Shown here in pieces: positions 25,815 through 34,330 of a stretch of 64,000 nucleotides of DNA. The position numbers and the translations under genes are program-made. The DNA lies in NCBI GenBank assembly GCA_947493335.1, contig CANLQO010000001.1:1426001-1490000 (forward strand), read 5' to 3'. Position 1 is the stretch's first letter, and the number at the start of each line of letters is the position of its first letter. The notes beneath the pieces are model-generated. The model ran no database searches. It was given only the letters and a program-made list of their open reading frames with translations, and had not been told where the DNA came from. This DNA comes from an uncultured Paracoccaceae bacterium. Lineage in GTDB: Bacteria; Pseudomonadota; Alphaproteobacteria; Rhodobacterales; Rhodobacteraceae.

Positions 25815-27659
25815 ATGGCCATCAAGGAACCATTTACCGATCTGGAAATCGCAAAGGCCCCGCAGGGGTTCTATGAGGGGTATAGCCTGCCCATTGCGTT
25901 GATTTCCAAAGGCATCATGATTGCGCTTGTGCTTTGGGCGCTGATCTGGCCGCTGAGTGCCAACGGACAGCTCGACGCCTGGAACTGGGCGTTGCTCCAA
26001 GGCTGGAACACCTTCTACATCATTTCGGTCGGGGTTTTTGCCTTTTTCCTCGTCGCGATCGCGATCATGCCGACGGGACGGCGCAAGCTTGGCGGTCCCG
26101 ACACCCGCCCCGAATTTTCAAACTTCTCTTGGTTTTCGATGATGTTCGGCGCGGGTCTGGGCGTTGGCCTGATGGTTTTTGCTACGGCCGAACCGCTTGG
26201 TCTTTGGGGGTCAAACCCAGAGGTCGTATCCGGTGCTGTGGCAGGCAACAGCGAAGAGGCGCTGACGTCAGCCTTCCGCTACACATTCCTGCACTACGGA
26301 TTTCACGCTTGGGCCATCTATGTGGTGACCGGGCTTAGCCTTGCGTATTATGCCTATACCCGTGACATGCCACTCACGATCCGCTCGGCGCTGACGCCAT
26401 TGCTGGGTCGGTTGGCCAACGGCTTTGTCGGACATATCGTCGATGTGCTTGGCGTTGTCGCCACGATCCTTGGCGTCTCTGTCACCATCGGCTTTGGCGT
26501 CAGCCAGTTCGTTGATGGCGTTTATGCAGTCACCGGGATGGAATGGCTGATGTCTGTCACCGACGGCGACACACCACCCGCACCATCGACAGTGGGCCTG
26601 CTTTCGGCGCTTGGGGTGATCATGTTGCTCTCGATCATCTCGGCGGTGTCGGGCGTGGGTCGGGGGATCAAGTATCTGTCGAACCTCAATCTGGTGCTGT
26701 CAGTGATCCTGCTGATGACTTTTGTATTCTTTGGATCATTCGTCTTTGCAATGACTACCTATGCCACCGCATTCGTCGACTACATCATCCAGTTTTTCGC
26801 CCTGAGCTTTGAGGCCCACGCACCACTGAGTGCGGACGCCTTTGCGGCGAACCTGCCGGAAGAGGCCGCGCCATTGGCCGGTGATCTGATGGCCGGGGCC
26901 ACCAATGCCTGGGGCTCGCTGGAGGGCTTTAGCTCGGGTCTGGAAGGCGACGCTGCTGCCCTGTCACCTGAAGTGCAGGCCGCCGCATATGAGGCGGGGA
27001 CTCAAGGCCGTCTCTTTGGCTGGCAATCCGGCTGGACCACGTTCTACTGGGCATGGTGGATCGCGTTCTCACCTTTTGTGGGCCTATTCCTCGCACGTAT
27101 CTCCAAGGGCCGCACGGTCCGCGAATTCGTGCTGGGCTGCATGATTGCACCGGCTTTGGTGTGTTTTGCATGGATGACAATTCTGGGCGGCACTGCGATT
27201 GATCTGGAATTGTCGGGGGTTGCCGAAGGCACCATCATCGGGGCCAGCAACACCAACAAGCTGTTCGTGACATTGGGCCACATGATTTCCGGCGGGTTCC
27301 TGTCCGCCATCACGGTGATGTGCGTGGTGCTGATTATGACTTTCCTTGTGACGTCAGCGGACTCGGGCATCCTGGTGATGAACACGATCATGTCCGGTGG
27401 TGAGCAGGAAACCGGCGTCAAGCACCGGATCATCTGGGGTCTCATCATGACGGGCGTGATTGGTGCGCTCATCATTGCGGGCAATTCAGGGGCTGCGGCA
27501 AACCCGCTTGATAGCCTGCAGGATGCGATGATTATCGGGGCCCTGCCCTTTACCATTGTGATGGTCTTGATGGTGATCTCGCTGATCAAGGCGATGTATA
27601 ACGACGGGCGTCGCGACAAGGCCGGGATGACCACCGGCTCGGCGCAGCCAGCGGCGTAA
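25815..27659 (+). CDS. BCCT-family betaine/DMSP-type transporter 2
   Basis: A 614-residue BCCT carrier with the exact signature GWTTFYWAWW and the loop RISKGRTVREFVLG. The glycine motif reads FGAGLGVGLMVFATAEPLG. Compared with the first carrier it has an extra loop of about 60 residues (around 335-400) rich in alanine and acidic residues before the signature. ATG 25815 follows GGAACAGGG. It is divergent from BCCT 1 and converges on acuI-dmdA, separated by a strong terminator. The DMSP-degradation genes next door make DMSP a reasonable but unproven substrate. Confidence 0.92.
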   Translation: MAIKEPFTDLEIAKAPQGFYEGYSLPIALISKGIMIALVLWALIWPLSANGQLDAWNWALLQGWNTFYIISVGVFAFFLVAIAIMPTGRRKLGGPDTRPEFSNFSWFSMMFGAGLGVGLMVFATAEPLGLWGSNPEVVSGAVAGNSEEALTSAFRYTFLHYGFHAWAIYVVTGLSLAYYAYTRDMPLTIRSALTPLLGRLANGFVGHIVDVLGVVATILGVSVTIGFGVSQFVDGVYAVTGMEWLMSVTDGDTPPAPSTVGLLSALGVIMLLSIISAVSGVGRGIKYLSNLNLVLSVILLMTFVFFGSFVFAMTTYATAFVDYIIQFFALSFEAHAPLSADAFAANLPEEAAPLAGDLMAGATNAWGSLEGFSSGLEGDAAALSPEVQAAAYEAGTQGRLFGWQSGWTTFYWAWWIAFSPFVGLFLARISKGRTVREFVLGCMIAPALVCFAWMTILGGTAIDLELSGVAEGTIIGASNTNKLFVTLGHMISGGFLSAITVMCVVLIMTFLVTSADSGILVMNTIMSGGEQETGVKHRIIWGLIMTGVIGALIIAGNSGAAANPLDSLQDAMIIGALPFTIVMVLMVISLIKAMYNDGRRDKAGMTTGSAQPAA

Positions 27660-27677
27660 TCCGTCACGTCAGAACGC

Positions 27678-27707
27678 AAAAGGCGCCCCAAGCGGGGCGC
27701 CTTTTTT
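27678..27707. terminator. Bidirectional intrinsic terminator
   Basis: AAAAGGCGCCCC (27678-27689) and GGGGCGCCTTTT (27694-27705) form a perfect 12-bp stem with loop AAGC and six T residues. The A-run on the other side gives a T-run on the minus strand, so it can stop both the BCCT 2 and the acuI transcripts. Confidence 0.92.
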
Positions 27708-27724
27708 GTTGGCCTGAAACAGTC

Positions 27725-28708
27725 TTAGGCGTTGACGTCCACGACGACCCGGCCCTTGACCTGACCTTTGAGGATATCGCGCCCCAGCCCCGGCAGGTCG
27801 GCCAAAGTGGCGGGTTGCACCATTGCTTCCAGCTTGTCCATTGGCAGATCCTTGGCGATGCGGTCCCAGGCGCGCAAGCGGTTGTCATAGGGCTGCATCA
27901 CGCTGTCGATGCCCAGCAGGTTCACACCGCGCAGCAGAAACGGAATGACCGTCGCGGGAAGACCCGCACCACCGGCCAGACCCACGGCAGAAACACTGGC
28001 ACCGTATTTCATCTGGCCCAGCAGCCGCGCAAGCATCTCGCCTCCCACCGCATCGACACAGCCGCCCCATGTCTCAGCTTCAAGCGGGCGCTTGGTTGTC
28101 TCGTTAAGCTCTTCGCGCGGGACGATCCGGGTCGCACCGAGCCCGGTCAGGTAATCAGCAGTTTCAGGCCGCCCGGTGACGGCAGCGACCTCATGCCCCA
28201 GATTGGCGATGATCGCGGTGGCGACCGACCCCACGCCACCGGCGGCACCGGTGACCAGCACCGGGCCGTCCTTGATCCCATGATCCTCAAGCGCCATGAC
28301 AGCCAGCATCGCGGTAAAACCTGCCGTGCCCACGGCCATGGCCTGCCGCGTGGTGATGCCGTCGGGCAAGGGCACCAGCCAATCGGCCTTGACCCGCGCC
28401 TTTTGCGCATAGCCGCCCCAGTGCGCCTCGCCCACGCGCCAGCCAGTCAGAACGACCTTGTCGCCGGGTTTGTAGCGGGCATCATCCGACGCCTCGACCG
28501 TACCGGCAAAATCGATGCCCGGCACATGCGGATAGTTGCGGACCAGACCGCCACCGGGGCCGATGCACAGCCCGTCCTTGTAGTTCACGGTGGAATAATC
28601 GACAGCAACGGTCACGTCACCTTCTGGCAGTTGATCGGTGTCGATTTCCTGCACCGCTGCCGCGGTCTTGCCCTCTTCATCCTTGGTCACAACCAATGCG
28701 TTAAACAT
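27725..28708 (-). CDS. acuI: Acrylyl-CoA reductase (NADPH)
   Basis: A 327-residue medium-chain reductase of the AcuI family, which reduces acrylyl-CoA to propionyl-CoA in DMSP and acrylate metabolism. The NADPH-binding loop GAAGGVG is at residues 154-160, and DYSTVNYKDGL and PGIDFAGTV mark the quinone-oxidoreductase-like N-terminal domain. ATG 28708 follows AAGGGAAAAG. It is 81 bases downstream of dmdA on the same strand, the arrangement known from Ruegeria pomeroyi, where both are induced by DMSP-derived compounds. It detoxifies acrylate-derived acrylyl-CoA. Confidence 0.88.
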   Translation of the reverse strand: MFNALVVTKDEEGKTAAAVQEIDTDQLPEGDVTVAVDYSTVNYKDGLCIGPGGGLVRNYPHVPGIDFAGTVEASDDARYKPGDKVVLTGWRVGEAHWGGYAQKARVKADWLVPLPDGITTRQAMAVGTAGFTAMLAVMALEDHGIKDGPVLVTGAAGGVGSVATAIIANLGHEVAAVTGRPETADYLTGLGATRIVPREELNETTKRPLEAETWGGCVDAVGGEMLARLLGQMKYGASVSAVGLAGGAGLPATVIPFLLRGVNLLGIDSVMQPYDNRLRAWDRIAKDLPMDKLEAMVQPATLADLPGLGRDILKGQVKGRVVVDVNA

Positions 28709-28789
28709 CTCTTTTCCCTTCATCCGGGGCCTTTGCCCCTGCTTTGTCCGGCCGGTCCGCGCATCCAAAATGGGCGGGGCGGCCAGACG

Positions 28790-29890
28790 TTAAATCCAAA
28801 ACGTCTCGTTCACGATCGCCGGGAAAACCCCGGCCTGTGTCACCACATCCACATCTGTGGCCGGGTCCCAATGGGTCATGCGGATCATCCCAATGGCGAC
28901 GTTGGTTTCAAAATCGGGGCTATAGGCGGCAGAGGTGATCTGCCCCACCTGATCCTGCCCGTCCATCACCGGCCAAACCCGATCACAAGGCGGCAGATCG
29001 CCTTCGATCCGTACACCCCGGATTTCCTTGACCGGCCCGTCTTTTGACACCCTGAGCAATGCATCGCGGCCGACACAGCCAATTGCCGTCTGGGTCGAAC
29101 AGAAGCGCCCAAGCCCGCATTCATGTGGCGTATTCTCGCGGGTCATGTCATTGCCGTAGCTCAGCAGTCCGCCCTCGATCCGCTCAATCAGGTTGGGACA
29201 TCCGGCGTGGACATCCAGATCCTTGCCCGCTTCAAACAGCGCGTTCCAAAGCGGCATGCCGTGTTCGCTGCCCTCGCAATAAATTTCGAACCCGCCTTGT
29301 TTGGAATAGCCCGACCGCGCGATGGCGAATTGCGTGCCCTGAAAGTCGAACATGCCAAAGCGAAAGAACCTCAGCGCGCGCACGCCCGCGCCAAAGACCC
29401 GCTCCATCAGGTCATCGGCCAGTGGCCCCTGTACGGCAAGGGGCGAAACATCAGGCTCATCCACCAAAACGTCCAAGCGATACCCATAGGCCAACCCTTT
29501 GACCCAAAACAGCAAATCACTGTCAGCAATCGAAATCCACCAGCGGTCATCTGCCAGTTTCAGCCCCACCGGGTCATTCAGCATGCCGCCGGTTTCATCG
29601 ACGATCGGCAGATAAAAGCACTGCCCCGGTAGCATCCCACGCAGATCACGCGGGGTCAGCATCTGCATCAGACGGGCGCTATCAGGGCCGCGCAGCTCCA
29701 CCTGTCGTTCGACCGCAACGTCCCAAACCTGCACAGCAGATTTCAGATGGTGATAATCCTCGACCACTGACCGGAACACGGTGGGCAGCAGCATGTGGTT
29801 ATAGACCGTGTAGGCCTTGACCCCGGCGGCTTCGACACCGTCGGAAAAAGGCGTGCGCCGGGTCCGGCGCGATGGGGCGATCAGGGCCAT
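28790..29890 (-). CDS. dmdA: Dimethylsulfoniopropionate demethylase (DmdA)
   Basis: A 366-residue GcvT-fold enzyme that transfers a methyl group from DMSP to tetrahydrofolate, giving methylmercaptopropionate. Family text includes AYTVYNHMLLPTVF, ERQVELRGPDSARLMQM, FYLPIVDETGGMLNDPV and RSGYSKQGGFEIY, with the folate-binding Glu in the last segment. These fit DmdA better than glycine-cleavage T protein. It starts one base after the dinB-type gene and precedes acuI. A neighbouring GcvT-like paralogue with another methyl donor cannot be fully excluded, but the acuI linkage supports DMSP. Confidence 0.85.
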   Translation of the reverse strand: MALIAPSRRTRRTPFSDGVEAAGVKAYTVYNHMLLPTVFRSVVEDYHHLKSAVQVWDVAVERQVELRGPDSARLMQMLTPRDLRGMLPGQCFYLPIVDETGGMLNDPVGLKLADDRWWISIADSDLLFWVKGLAYGYRLDVLVDEPDVSPLAVQGPLADDLMERVFGAGVRALRFFRFGMFDFQGTQFAIARSGYSKQGGFEIYCEGSEHGMPLWNALFEAGKDLDVHAGCPNLIERIEGGLLSYGNDMTRENTPHECGLGRFCSTQTAIGCVGRDALLRVSKDGPVKEIRGVRIEGDLPPCDRVWPVMDGQDQVGQITSAAYSPDFETNVAIGMIRMTHWDPATDVDVVTQAGVFPAIVNETFWI

Positions 29891-29891
29891 C

Positions 29892-30395
29892 TTAGTCCTC
29901 TGGCATGATAAAGAGATCGGTATCGTCAGGCTTTTGGCCTGCCGCGGTCAGCATCGCGTGGATTTGCCCGCGATGATGGGTTTGGTGGTTGAAAAAATGC
30001 GCGACACAGCGGCCCACCGGTCGGATCATGTCCCGTCCCATCGCGCCAGAGAACCACGACATTTCACCCACCAGATCAAGCGCCGATAGCTCGGCAGCCC
30101 AGCTTTTGATCCGGCCATCAGTACGAAACCGCGCGGCCCACCAATCGCTGATGGTGGCTGTGTGGTTCACGCTGTCCTTGATGCTGGTGGTCGGTCCTTC
30201 GCCGCCGTCAAAGCGGCTCATCCAAAGCTGATCCGCCCACAACACATGGTTCAGTGTGGCCCGGATTGACCCAAAGAACGCGCCACGGTCCTGATCAAGG
30301 TCCGCCGCAGCCATTGCATCAACAACTTGCCATATCGCATTGTTTTGCCACGCATTATAGCGCGCCATCACGCGACAATACTCGGGTGTGATCAT
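29892..30395 (-). CDS. DinB-family protein
   Basis: A 167-residue four-helix DinB/YfiT-type protein. The metal-binding histidines are visible: His50 in LNHVLWAD, and His137 and His141 in FNHQTHHRGQ. ATG 30395 overlaps the DUF1326 stop by four bases, and dmdA starts one base after its own stop, so it is tightly embedded in the operon. DinB-fold enzymes include thiol-dependent S-transferases, which would fit a sulfur-compound operon, but no reaction is known for this one. Confidence 0.85.
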   Translation of the reverse strand: MITPEYCRVMARYNAWQNNAIWQVVDAMAAADLDQDRGAFFGSIRATLNHVLWADQLWMSRFDGGEGPTTSIKDSVNHTATISDWWAARFRTDGRIKSWAAELSALDLVGEMSWFSGAMGRDMIRPVGRCVAHFFNHQTHHRGQIHAMLTAAGQKPDDTDLFIMPED

Positions 30396-31102
30396 ATCCG
30401 TCCGGGCCCGCCCCAATGCACGGGGATGATGTCCCCGGATTTCCCTTCAAAGTCCCAGACGCGACCATAGTCGCGCACCTTGGATTTCAAACCAATGGCG
30501 GGGTAAATCGTTGGCCCCATCCAGTATTGCGTGTTTTGCATCGACACAGGCGTGTCGGGGTCTTTGCCTTGGATCATCTCGATCTCACCCTGAATTTTGC
30601 GCCCCACGATGATCCGGCGGCGGCGCCCATCCTTTTCGATGATGACCTTTTCACGCTCAGCGCCCAAAATTTCGGACACCAGAAAGTTGAAGACGCCGGT
30701 GTTGCCGCCGGCCTGCCCGGACAGGATCTGCAACAAACCGTTATAGGCCTTACCAGTGGCCTTTTCATCGACATAAGCCGCGACTTTCCAGTTCCCTTCG
30801 GCCATCCGCCCGGGGATGTCGATCAGCAGTGCGACGTTCAGACCGCCAAGGTTCTCGCCCTCAAAATGGCCCTCGTCGATCTGCATCGCAAACCATGTCT
30901 GGCAATAGCCATAGGTGGGCGGATGCTGGCCCAAAGAGATCCCGCAAGGGCACACAACCTCACACGAGCAATTCATGAAAAGCTCGCCCTTCAACTCCCA
31001 CTCGGTCGGGCGCATCTTGCGGCGCTTGGGATTGTCCATCCGCTGGTCGATCCGCTGCGAAATCGGCAGGCGGTCACTCGGTGCGCGTTTCTTATCAGCC
31101 AT
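30392..31102 (-). CDS. DUF1326 protein
   Basis: A 236-residue cytoplasmic protein of the DUF1326 family. The diagnostic cysteine cluster is Cys45, Cys47, Cys51 and Cys53 in FMNCSCEVVCPCG, suggesting metal binding. The remainder, with GNWKVAAYVDEKATG and QYWMGPTIYPAIG, also follows the family. The N-terminal 30 residues are basic and variable. AAAGG precedes the ATG. It is 13 bases after the DUF2182 gene, a common partner as I recall, and overlaps the dinB-type gene. Function unknown. Confidence 0.85.
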   Translation of the reverse strand: MADKKRAPSDRLPISQRIDQRMDNPKRRKMRPTEWELKGELFMNCSCEVVCPCGISLGQHPPTYGYCQTWFAMQIDEGHFEGENLGGLNVALLIDIPGRMAEGNWKVAAYVDEKATGKAYNGLLQILSGQAGGNTGVFNFLVSEILGAEREKVIIEKDGRRRRIIVGRKIQGEIEMIQGKDPDTPVSMQNTQYWMGPTIYPAIGLKSKVRDYGRVWDFEGKSGDIIPVHWGGPGRI

Positions 31103-31115
31103 TTAAGAGCCTTTC

Positions 31116-31892
31116 CTAAAGTGAGGTGACGGCCAGCGCCACACCAGATGCAATCAGTAGATATCCCATGGGCCGCGTCACGCGGTGGCCAATCTGGGGC
31201 AGTTTTTCAAGAACCATGAACAATGTCGCCAGCCCCATCCACGCAAGGTTCATCACCCCACCGACAAAGCCAAGCGCCATGAACCCCCAGCAGCAGGCAA
31301 AACAGAACAGCCCAAGCCCCAGCCCCATGCGCGCGCCGCCCAGAAAGCCCGTGCGCCAATGACCAAGGAAATACGAAATCGGCGCGTGGCAGACGCCGTG
31401 GCAGACCTCTTTTGTCCGCGTGAACTGGAACGCGCCGACCACGACCAACAACCCGGCTTGCAACCAGACGGACGTCGCACGGCCCAACATGTCGATCACG
31501 CCGCCAAACAGCAGCAGAATTTGCGCGCCCGCCAATAGGGCCGCGGCACCGATCCAGACAAGGAAATAGCCCAGCAAGACGCCCAGCCACCCAGCCCGGC
31601 TGCCGTTCGCGCTGCCCATCAGCCCTTCGTAGGTTGTCAGCGTTGGCACCATCGTCGGCAACATCATCGCCGCCATCATGATCGCCCACATCGTGAAAAC
31701 CGGCCCAAACCGCGCCATCGGCATGTCCATCGGCATCCGTGGGTCCATGGCGGCCATCGCCTGCCCCATGGCGCCGGGACGGCCCAGCAGATCAAGGTCC
31801 ATGTCCAGCGCCATGACATACATCATCCACCACGCCACAAGGATCACGCCGAAAAAGGCGAGCCAGAGCGTGGATCGGACCATGTGATGCAT
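31116..31892 (-). CDS. DUF2182 membrane protein
   Basis: A 258-residue integral membrane protein of the DUF2182 family (predicted metal-binding membrane proteins), with about seven hydrophobic segments. A methionine-rich stretch (residues 42-59, including MDPRMPMDMPM) and a CHGVCH motif could bind copper-type metals; this is inference. ATG 31892 (MHHMVRS) has a strong GGGAGGA site upstream and is preferred to an earlier in-frame start. It heads the run DUF2182-DUF1326-dinB-dmdA-acuI and is divergent from the GntR regulator. Confidence 0.82.
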   Translation of the reverse strand: MHHMVRSTLWLAFFGVILVAWWMMYVMALDMDLDLLGRPGAMGQAMAAMDPRMPMDMPMARFGPVFTMWAIMMAAMMLPTMVPTLTTYEGLMGSANGSRAGWLGVLLGYFLVWIGAAALLAGAQILLLFGGVIDMLGRATSVWLQAGLLVVVGAFQFTRTKEVCHGVCHAPISYFLGHWRTGFLGGARMGLGLGLFCFACCWGFMALGFVGGVMNLAWMGLATLFMVLEKLPQIGHRVTRPMGYLLIASGVALAVTSL

Positions 31893-31934
31893 CGCGCGCT
31901 CCTCCCAAAGCGACTCAGACCTTGCCAAATCAAA

Positions 31935-31958
31935 TGTCAGACTTTTAAATGTCTGACA
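31935..31958. promoter_or_regulatory. Two-site GntR-type operator
   Basis: TGTCAGAC (31935-31942) and GTCTGACA (31951-31958) form a perfect inverted repeat around TTTTAAAT. Each arm is also part of a small palindrome of the form TGTC-N-GACA, typical of FadR-group GntR operators (GT-N3-AC). It lies between the divergent DUF2182 and gntR starts and ends one base before the gntR ATG, so bound repressor could block both promoters. Confidence 0.7.
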
Positions 31959-31959
31959 A

Positions 31960-32688
31960 ATGAAAATTGACCCCGATAGCCCTGCGGATCTGTCCGCTCA
32001 GATCGCAAAGTCCATTCGCGACGCGATTGTGTCTGGAACCCTGCGCGTCGATGACCGCCTGCCGTCAGAGGCGGAACTGGCCGAGCAATTCGAAGTGAGC
32101 CGTTCGACCGTGCGCGAAGCGCTCAAGCGGCTGGGCGCGCAAAGCCTGATCCGCACCCAACGCGGCGCGACCGGCGGGGCCTTTGTCAACAAGCTGACCT
32201 ACCCTGAAGCTTACGGCCAGCAGATCACCACCGCCACGCTGTTGCTCAGCATGAATGCCGTCAGCTTCACCACCGCCTGCGAGGCACGATATGCGCTGGA
32301 ACGCGCCTGTGCGCCGCTTTCAGCGCAGCGCCGGACGGCGGATCATCTGGCCACCATGCGGGCCGAAGCGCACCGGCAGGCGCAACCGGGCCTGACGGAC
32401 GAGGCGTTTTGCGCCAGCGACGTGGCCTTTCACCGCGCCCTTGTTGATGCGGCAGGCAACCCGGTGCTGTCCTATCAGCTTGCCGGGGCGGTTGAGGCGA
32501 TGCAGCCGTTGATGAACATGATCACATTTACCGCGCGGTCGCGGGAAACCATCGTGGCCCTGCACGGCGCCATCGCAGACGCGCTTGATGCGCAGAACGC
32601 CGAAGAAACCGACGCAAAGCTTGCAGAATTGGCGAGTTATACCAACGCACTGGCGCAAAGCGTCTTTGCCGCGCGGCAAAAGGCCTGA
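31960..32688 (+). CDS. FadR-group GntR transcriptional regulator
   Basis: A 242-residue regulator with an N-terminal winged helix (about residues 10-75; LPSEAELAEQFEVSRSTVREAL is the recognition region, cut here at its key residues PSEAELA and SRSTVREALK) and a C-terminal all-helical FCD ligand-binding domain with the metal-site-like DVAFHRALVDAAGNP. No ribosome binding site precedes the ATG and the operator abuts it, so the mRNA may be leaderless. It is divergent from the DUF2182-to-acuI run and co-directional with the binding protein. In Ruegeria pomeroyi a GntR regulator next to dmdA-acuI controls them, which supports the same job here. Confidence 0.88.
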   Translation: MKIDPDSPADLSAQIAKSIRDAIVSGTLRVDDRLPSEAELAEQFEVSRSTVREALKRLGAQSLIRTQRGATGGAFVNKLTYPEAYGQQITTATLLLSMNAVSFTTACEARYALERACAPLSAQRRTADHLATMRAEAHRQAQPGLTDEAFCASDVAFHRALVDAAGNPVLSYQLAGAVEAMQPLMNMITFTARSRETIVALHGAIADALDAQNAEETDAKLAELASYTNALAQSVFAARQKA

Positions 32689-32761
32689 GCCGCGAAATTC
32701 GCTTGCCCGTCCCGTGAACGGGCCCTAGCATCTGATCGAATTGTCAAACGGGAGATATGAC

Positions 32762-33805
32762 ATGAACCTCAAGACCCTGCTGGGCGCAGGCAGCCTGATC
32801 GCGCTGTCCTCTGCCGTGTCTGCTCAGGATGCTGAGCTGCTTGTTTTCGACTATCCGGGCTTTGAAGACCCCGCCTATCACGCCGGTTACGTCGAGACAC
32901 ATGGCGACAGCCCGACGTTTTCGTTCTTTGGTGACGAAGACGAGGCGTTCCAGAAGATCCGTTCCGGCTTTCAGGCGGACGTGGCGCATATCTGCGCGGG
33001 CTCTGTGACGAAATGGGCCGAAAGCGGCATTCTGGACGCTTGGGACATCAGCAAGATCCCGGCCTACGCCGACGTGGACAGCAACCTCAAGGGCACCGAT
33101 GTGGGCTCTGACGGTCCGGTTTACTGGATCCCCACCGACTTTGGCTCGACCGCCATCGCCTATAACCCAGAAGAGGTCCCGGCAGAGGATGTCGCCAGCC
33201 TCGACGTCTTCAAGAACCCCGCATACGCCGGTCGCCTGACGATGCCCGACAACGTCGATGACGCCTATGCGCTGGCCTATCTGGCCACCGGTGTCGACGA
33301 TTGGACCAATGCCACGGATGAGCAGTTTGAGGCGGCATCCCAGTGGCTCCGCGACGTGCATCCGAACCTGCGCACCTATTGGGTAGACCCTGCCGAACTG
33401 GCGCAGCTTTTGTCGTCAGGTGAAGTTCTGGTCAGCTGGGCCTGGAACGAAACCTACCCCACCATGCTGGACGAAGGCCGCCCGATTGCCTTCCAACGTG
33501 CCGCCTCCGAGGGGTCATCGCTTTGGCTCTGTGGTTACGTGAATCTGGCCGAAGGTCAGGGCGTGGAAGACAAGGCCTATGACTATATCAACGCGATGCT
33601 GGCACCTTCTTCGGTGATGCCTTTGCTGGACGCGGGCTATGGCTCTGCCAATGCGGTGGCGCTGAACGCACAGGTCGGGGCCGAGGATCTGGCGATTGCC
33701 GGGTTGGAGCCGCTGGACGTGCCGCTGCTGGCGCAGATGCCGATGAGCAATGCCGCGCGCGAGCGTCAGGCAGAGACGTTTGAACTGATCAAATCGGGTT
33801 TCTGA
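32762..33805 (+). CDS. PotD-like periplasmic binding protein, no permease nearby
   Basis: A 347-residue periplasmic solute-binding protein of the spermidine/putrescine (PotD/PotF) type. The signal peptide ends near residue 21 (AVSA before QDA). The mature part shows the FSFFGDEDEAFQKIRSGF and YWIPTDFGSTAIAYNPEEV segments of this family and a C-terminal MSNAARERQAETFELIKSG. GGGAG precedes ATG 32762. It lies 73 bases after gntR, but no ABC permease or ATPase genes follow; a terminator comes 19 bases after the stop. It must work with components elsewhere. The ligand is unknown. Confidence 0.85.
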   Translation: MNLKTLLGAGSLIALSSAVSAQDAELLVFDYPGFEDPAYHAGYVETHGDSPTFSFFGDEDEAFQKIRSGFQADVAHICAGSVTKWAESGILDAWDISKIPAYADVDSNLKGTDVGSDGPVYWIPTDFGSTAIAYNPEEVPAEDVASLDVFKNPAYAGRLTMPDNVDDAYALAYLATGVDDWTNATDEQFEAASQWLRDVHPNLRTYWVDPAELAQLLSSGEVLVSWAWNETYPTMLDEGRPIAFQRAASEGSSLWLCGYVNLAEGQGVEDKAYDYINAMLAPSSVMPLLDAGYGSANAVALNAQVGAEDLAIAGLEPLDVPLLAQMPMSNAARERQAETFELIKSGF

Positions 33806-33824
33806 TCCACCTCATATGACGACC

Positions 33825-33853
33825 AAAGGGCGGGGTCATCACCCCGCCCTTTT
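33825..33853 (+). terminator. Intrinsic terminator after binding-protein gene
   Basis: AAAGGGCGGGGT (33825-33836) pairs with ACCCCGCCCTTT (33841-33852), a perfect 12-bp stem with loop CATC and a short T-run, ending the gntR/binding-protein transcript. Confidence 0.9.
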
Positions 33854-34330
33854 GCGTTACCGGCCATGCACAAACCATACACGGATGATGCACAACCCCG
33901 ACACAAACCATAAGCACGAAAGTCTTAATCGCCGTCAACACCGTGCGGCGGCTGTTTCCGCGACAATGCATTGAAAGCATTGAGTGAATTTCGGAATCAA
34001 CGCGCAGGACCATCCGCCATTGTCCGGAACGCAGCATTCGGGGCTTATTAACCAACACCCCCGACTATTCCAGCATGTCGAGATCAACCCGTATCCAGAA
34101 CAGTCAGTCCAGCATGTGCGATGCCCTGCCTGTCGATATTTACCACCCACTCCACTCATCAAGCCTGATTTTGACGATTTCGATGAGCGAGCGCAGTCGG
34201 GCAAGACGAACCCTCACAGCGGCCACACTGAACCCCAAACCGGCCGTTCAATACTTTCATACCCATGTCTGACAAGCGGACGAAGCGGACATCTGATAGA
34301 AAAAACTGGACGTCGGCTATAGGGAATTGG
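33854..34330. other. Gene-free segment, 477 bases
   Basis: I find no convincing gene on either strand: open frames here lack ribosome binding sites and look like random translation. It holds a direct repeat CACAAACCATA (33869-33879 and 33902-33912) and a region near 34260-34300 rich in GCGGAC/GACGTCGG words. It may be decayed sequence at the edge of the accessory stretch that follows. Confidence 0.5.

Noticed and set aside
33854-34330. Several 60-110 codon open frames in the gene-free segment
   Set aside because: No ribosome binding sites, no recognisable domains, unusual composition, and overlapping frames on both strands.
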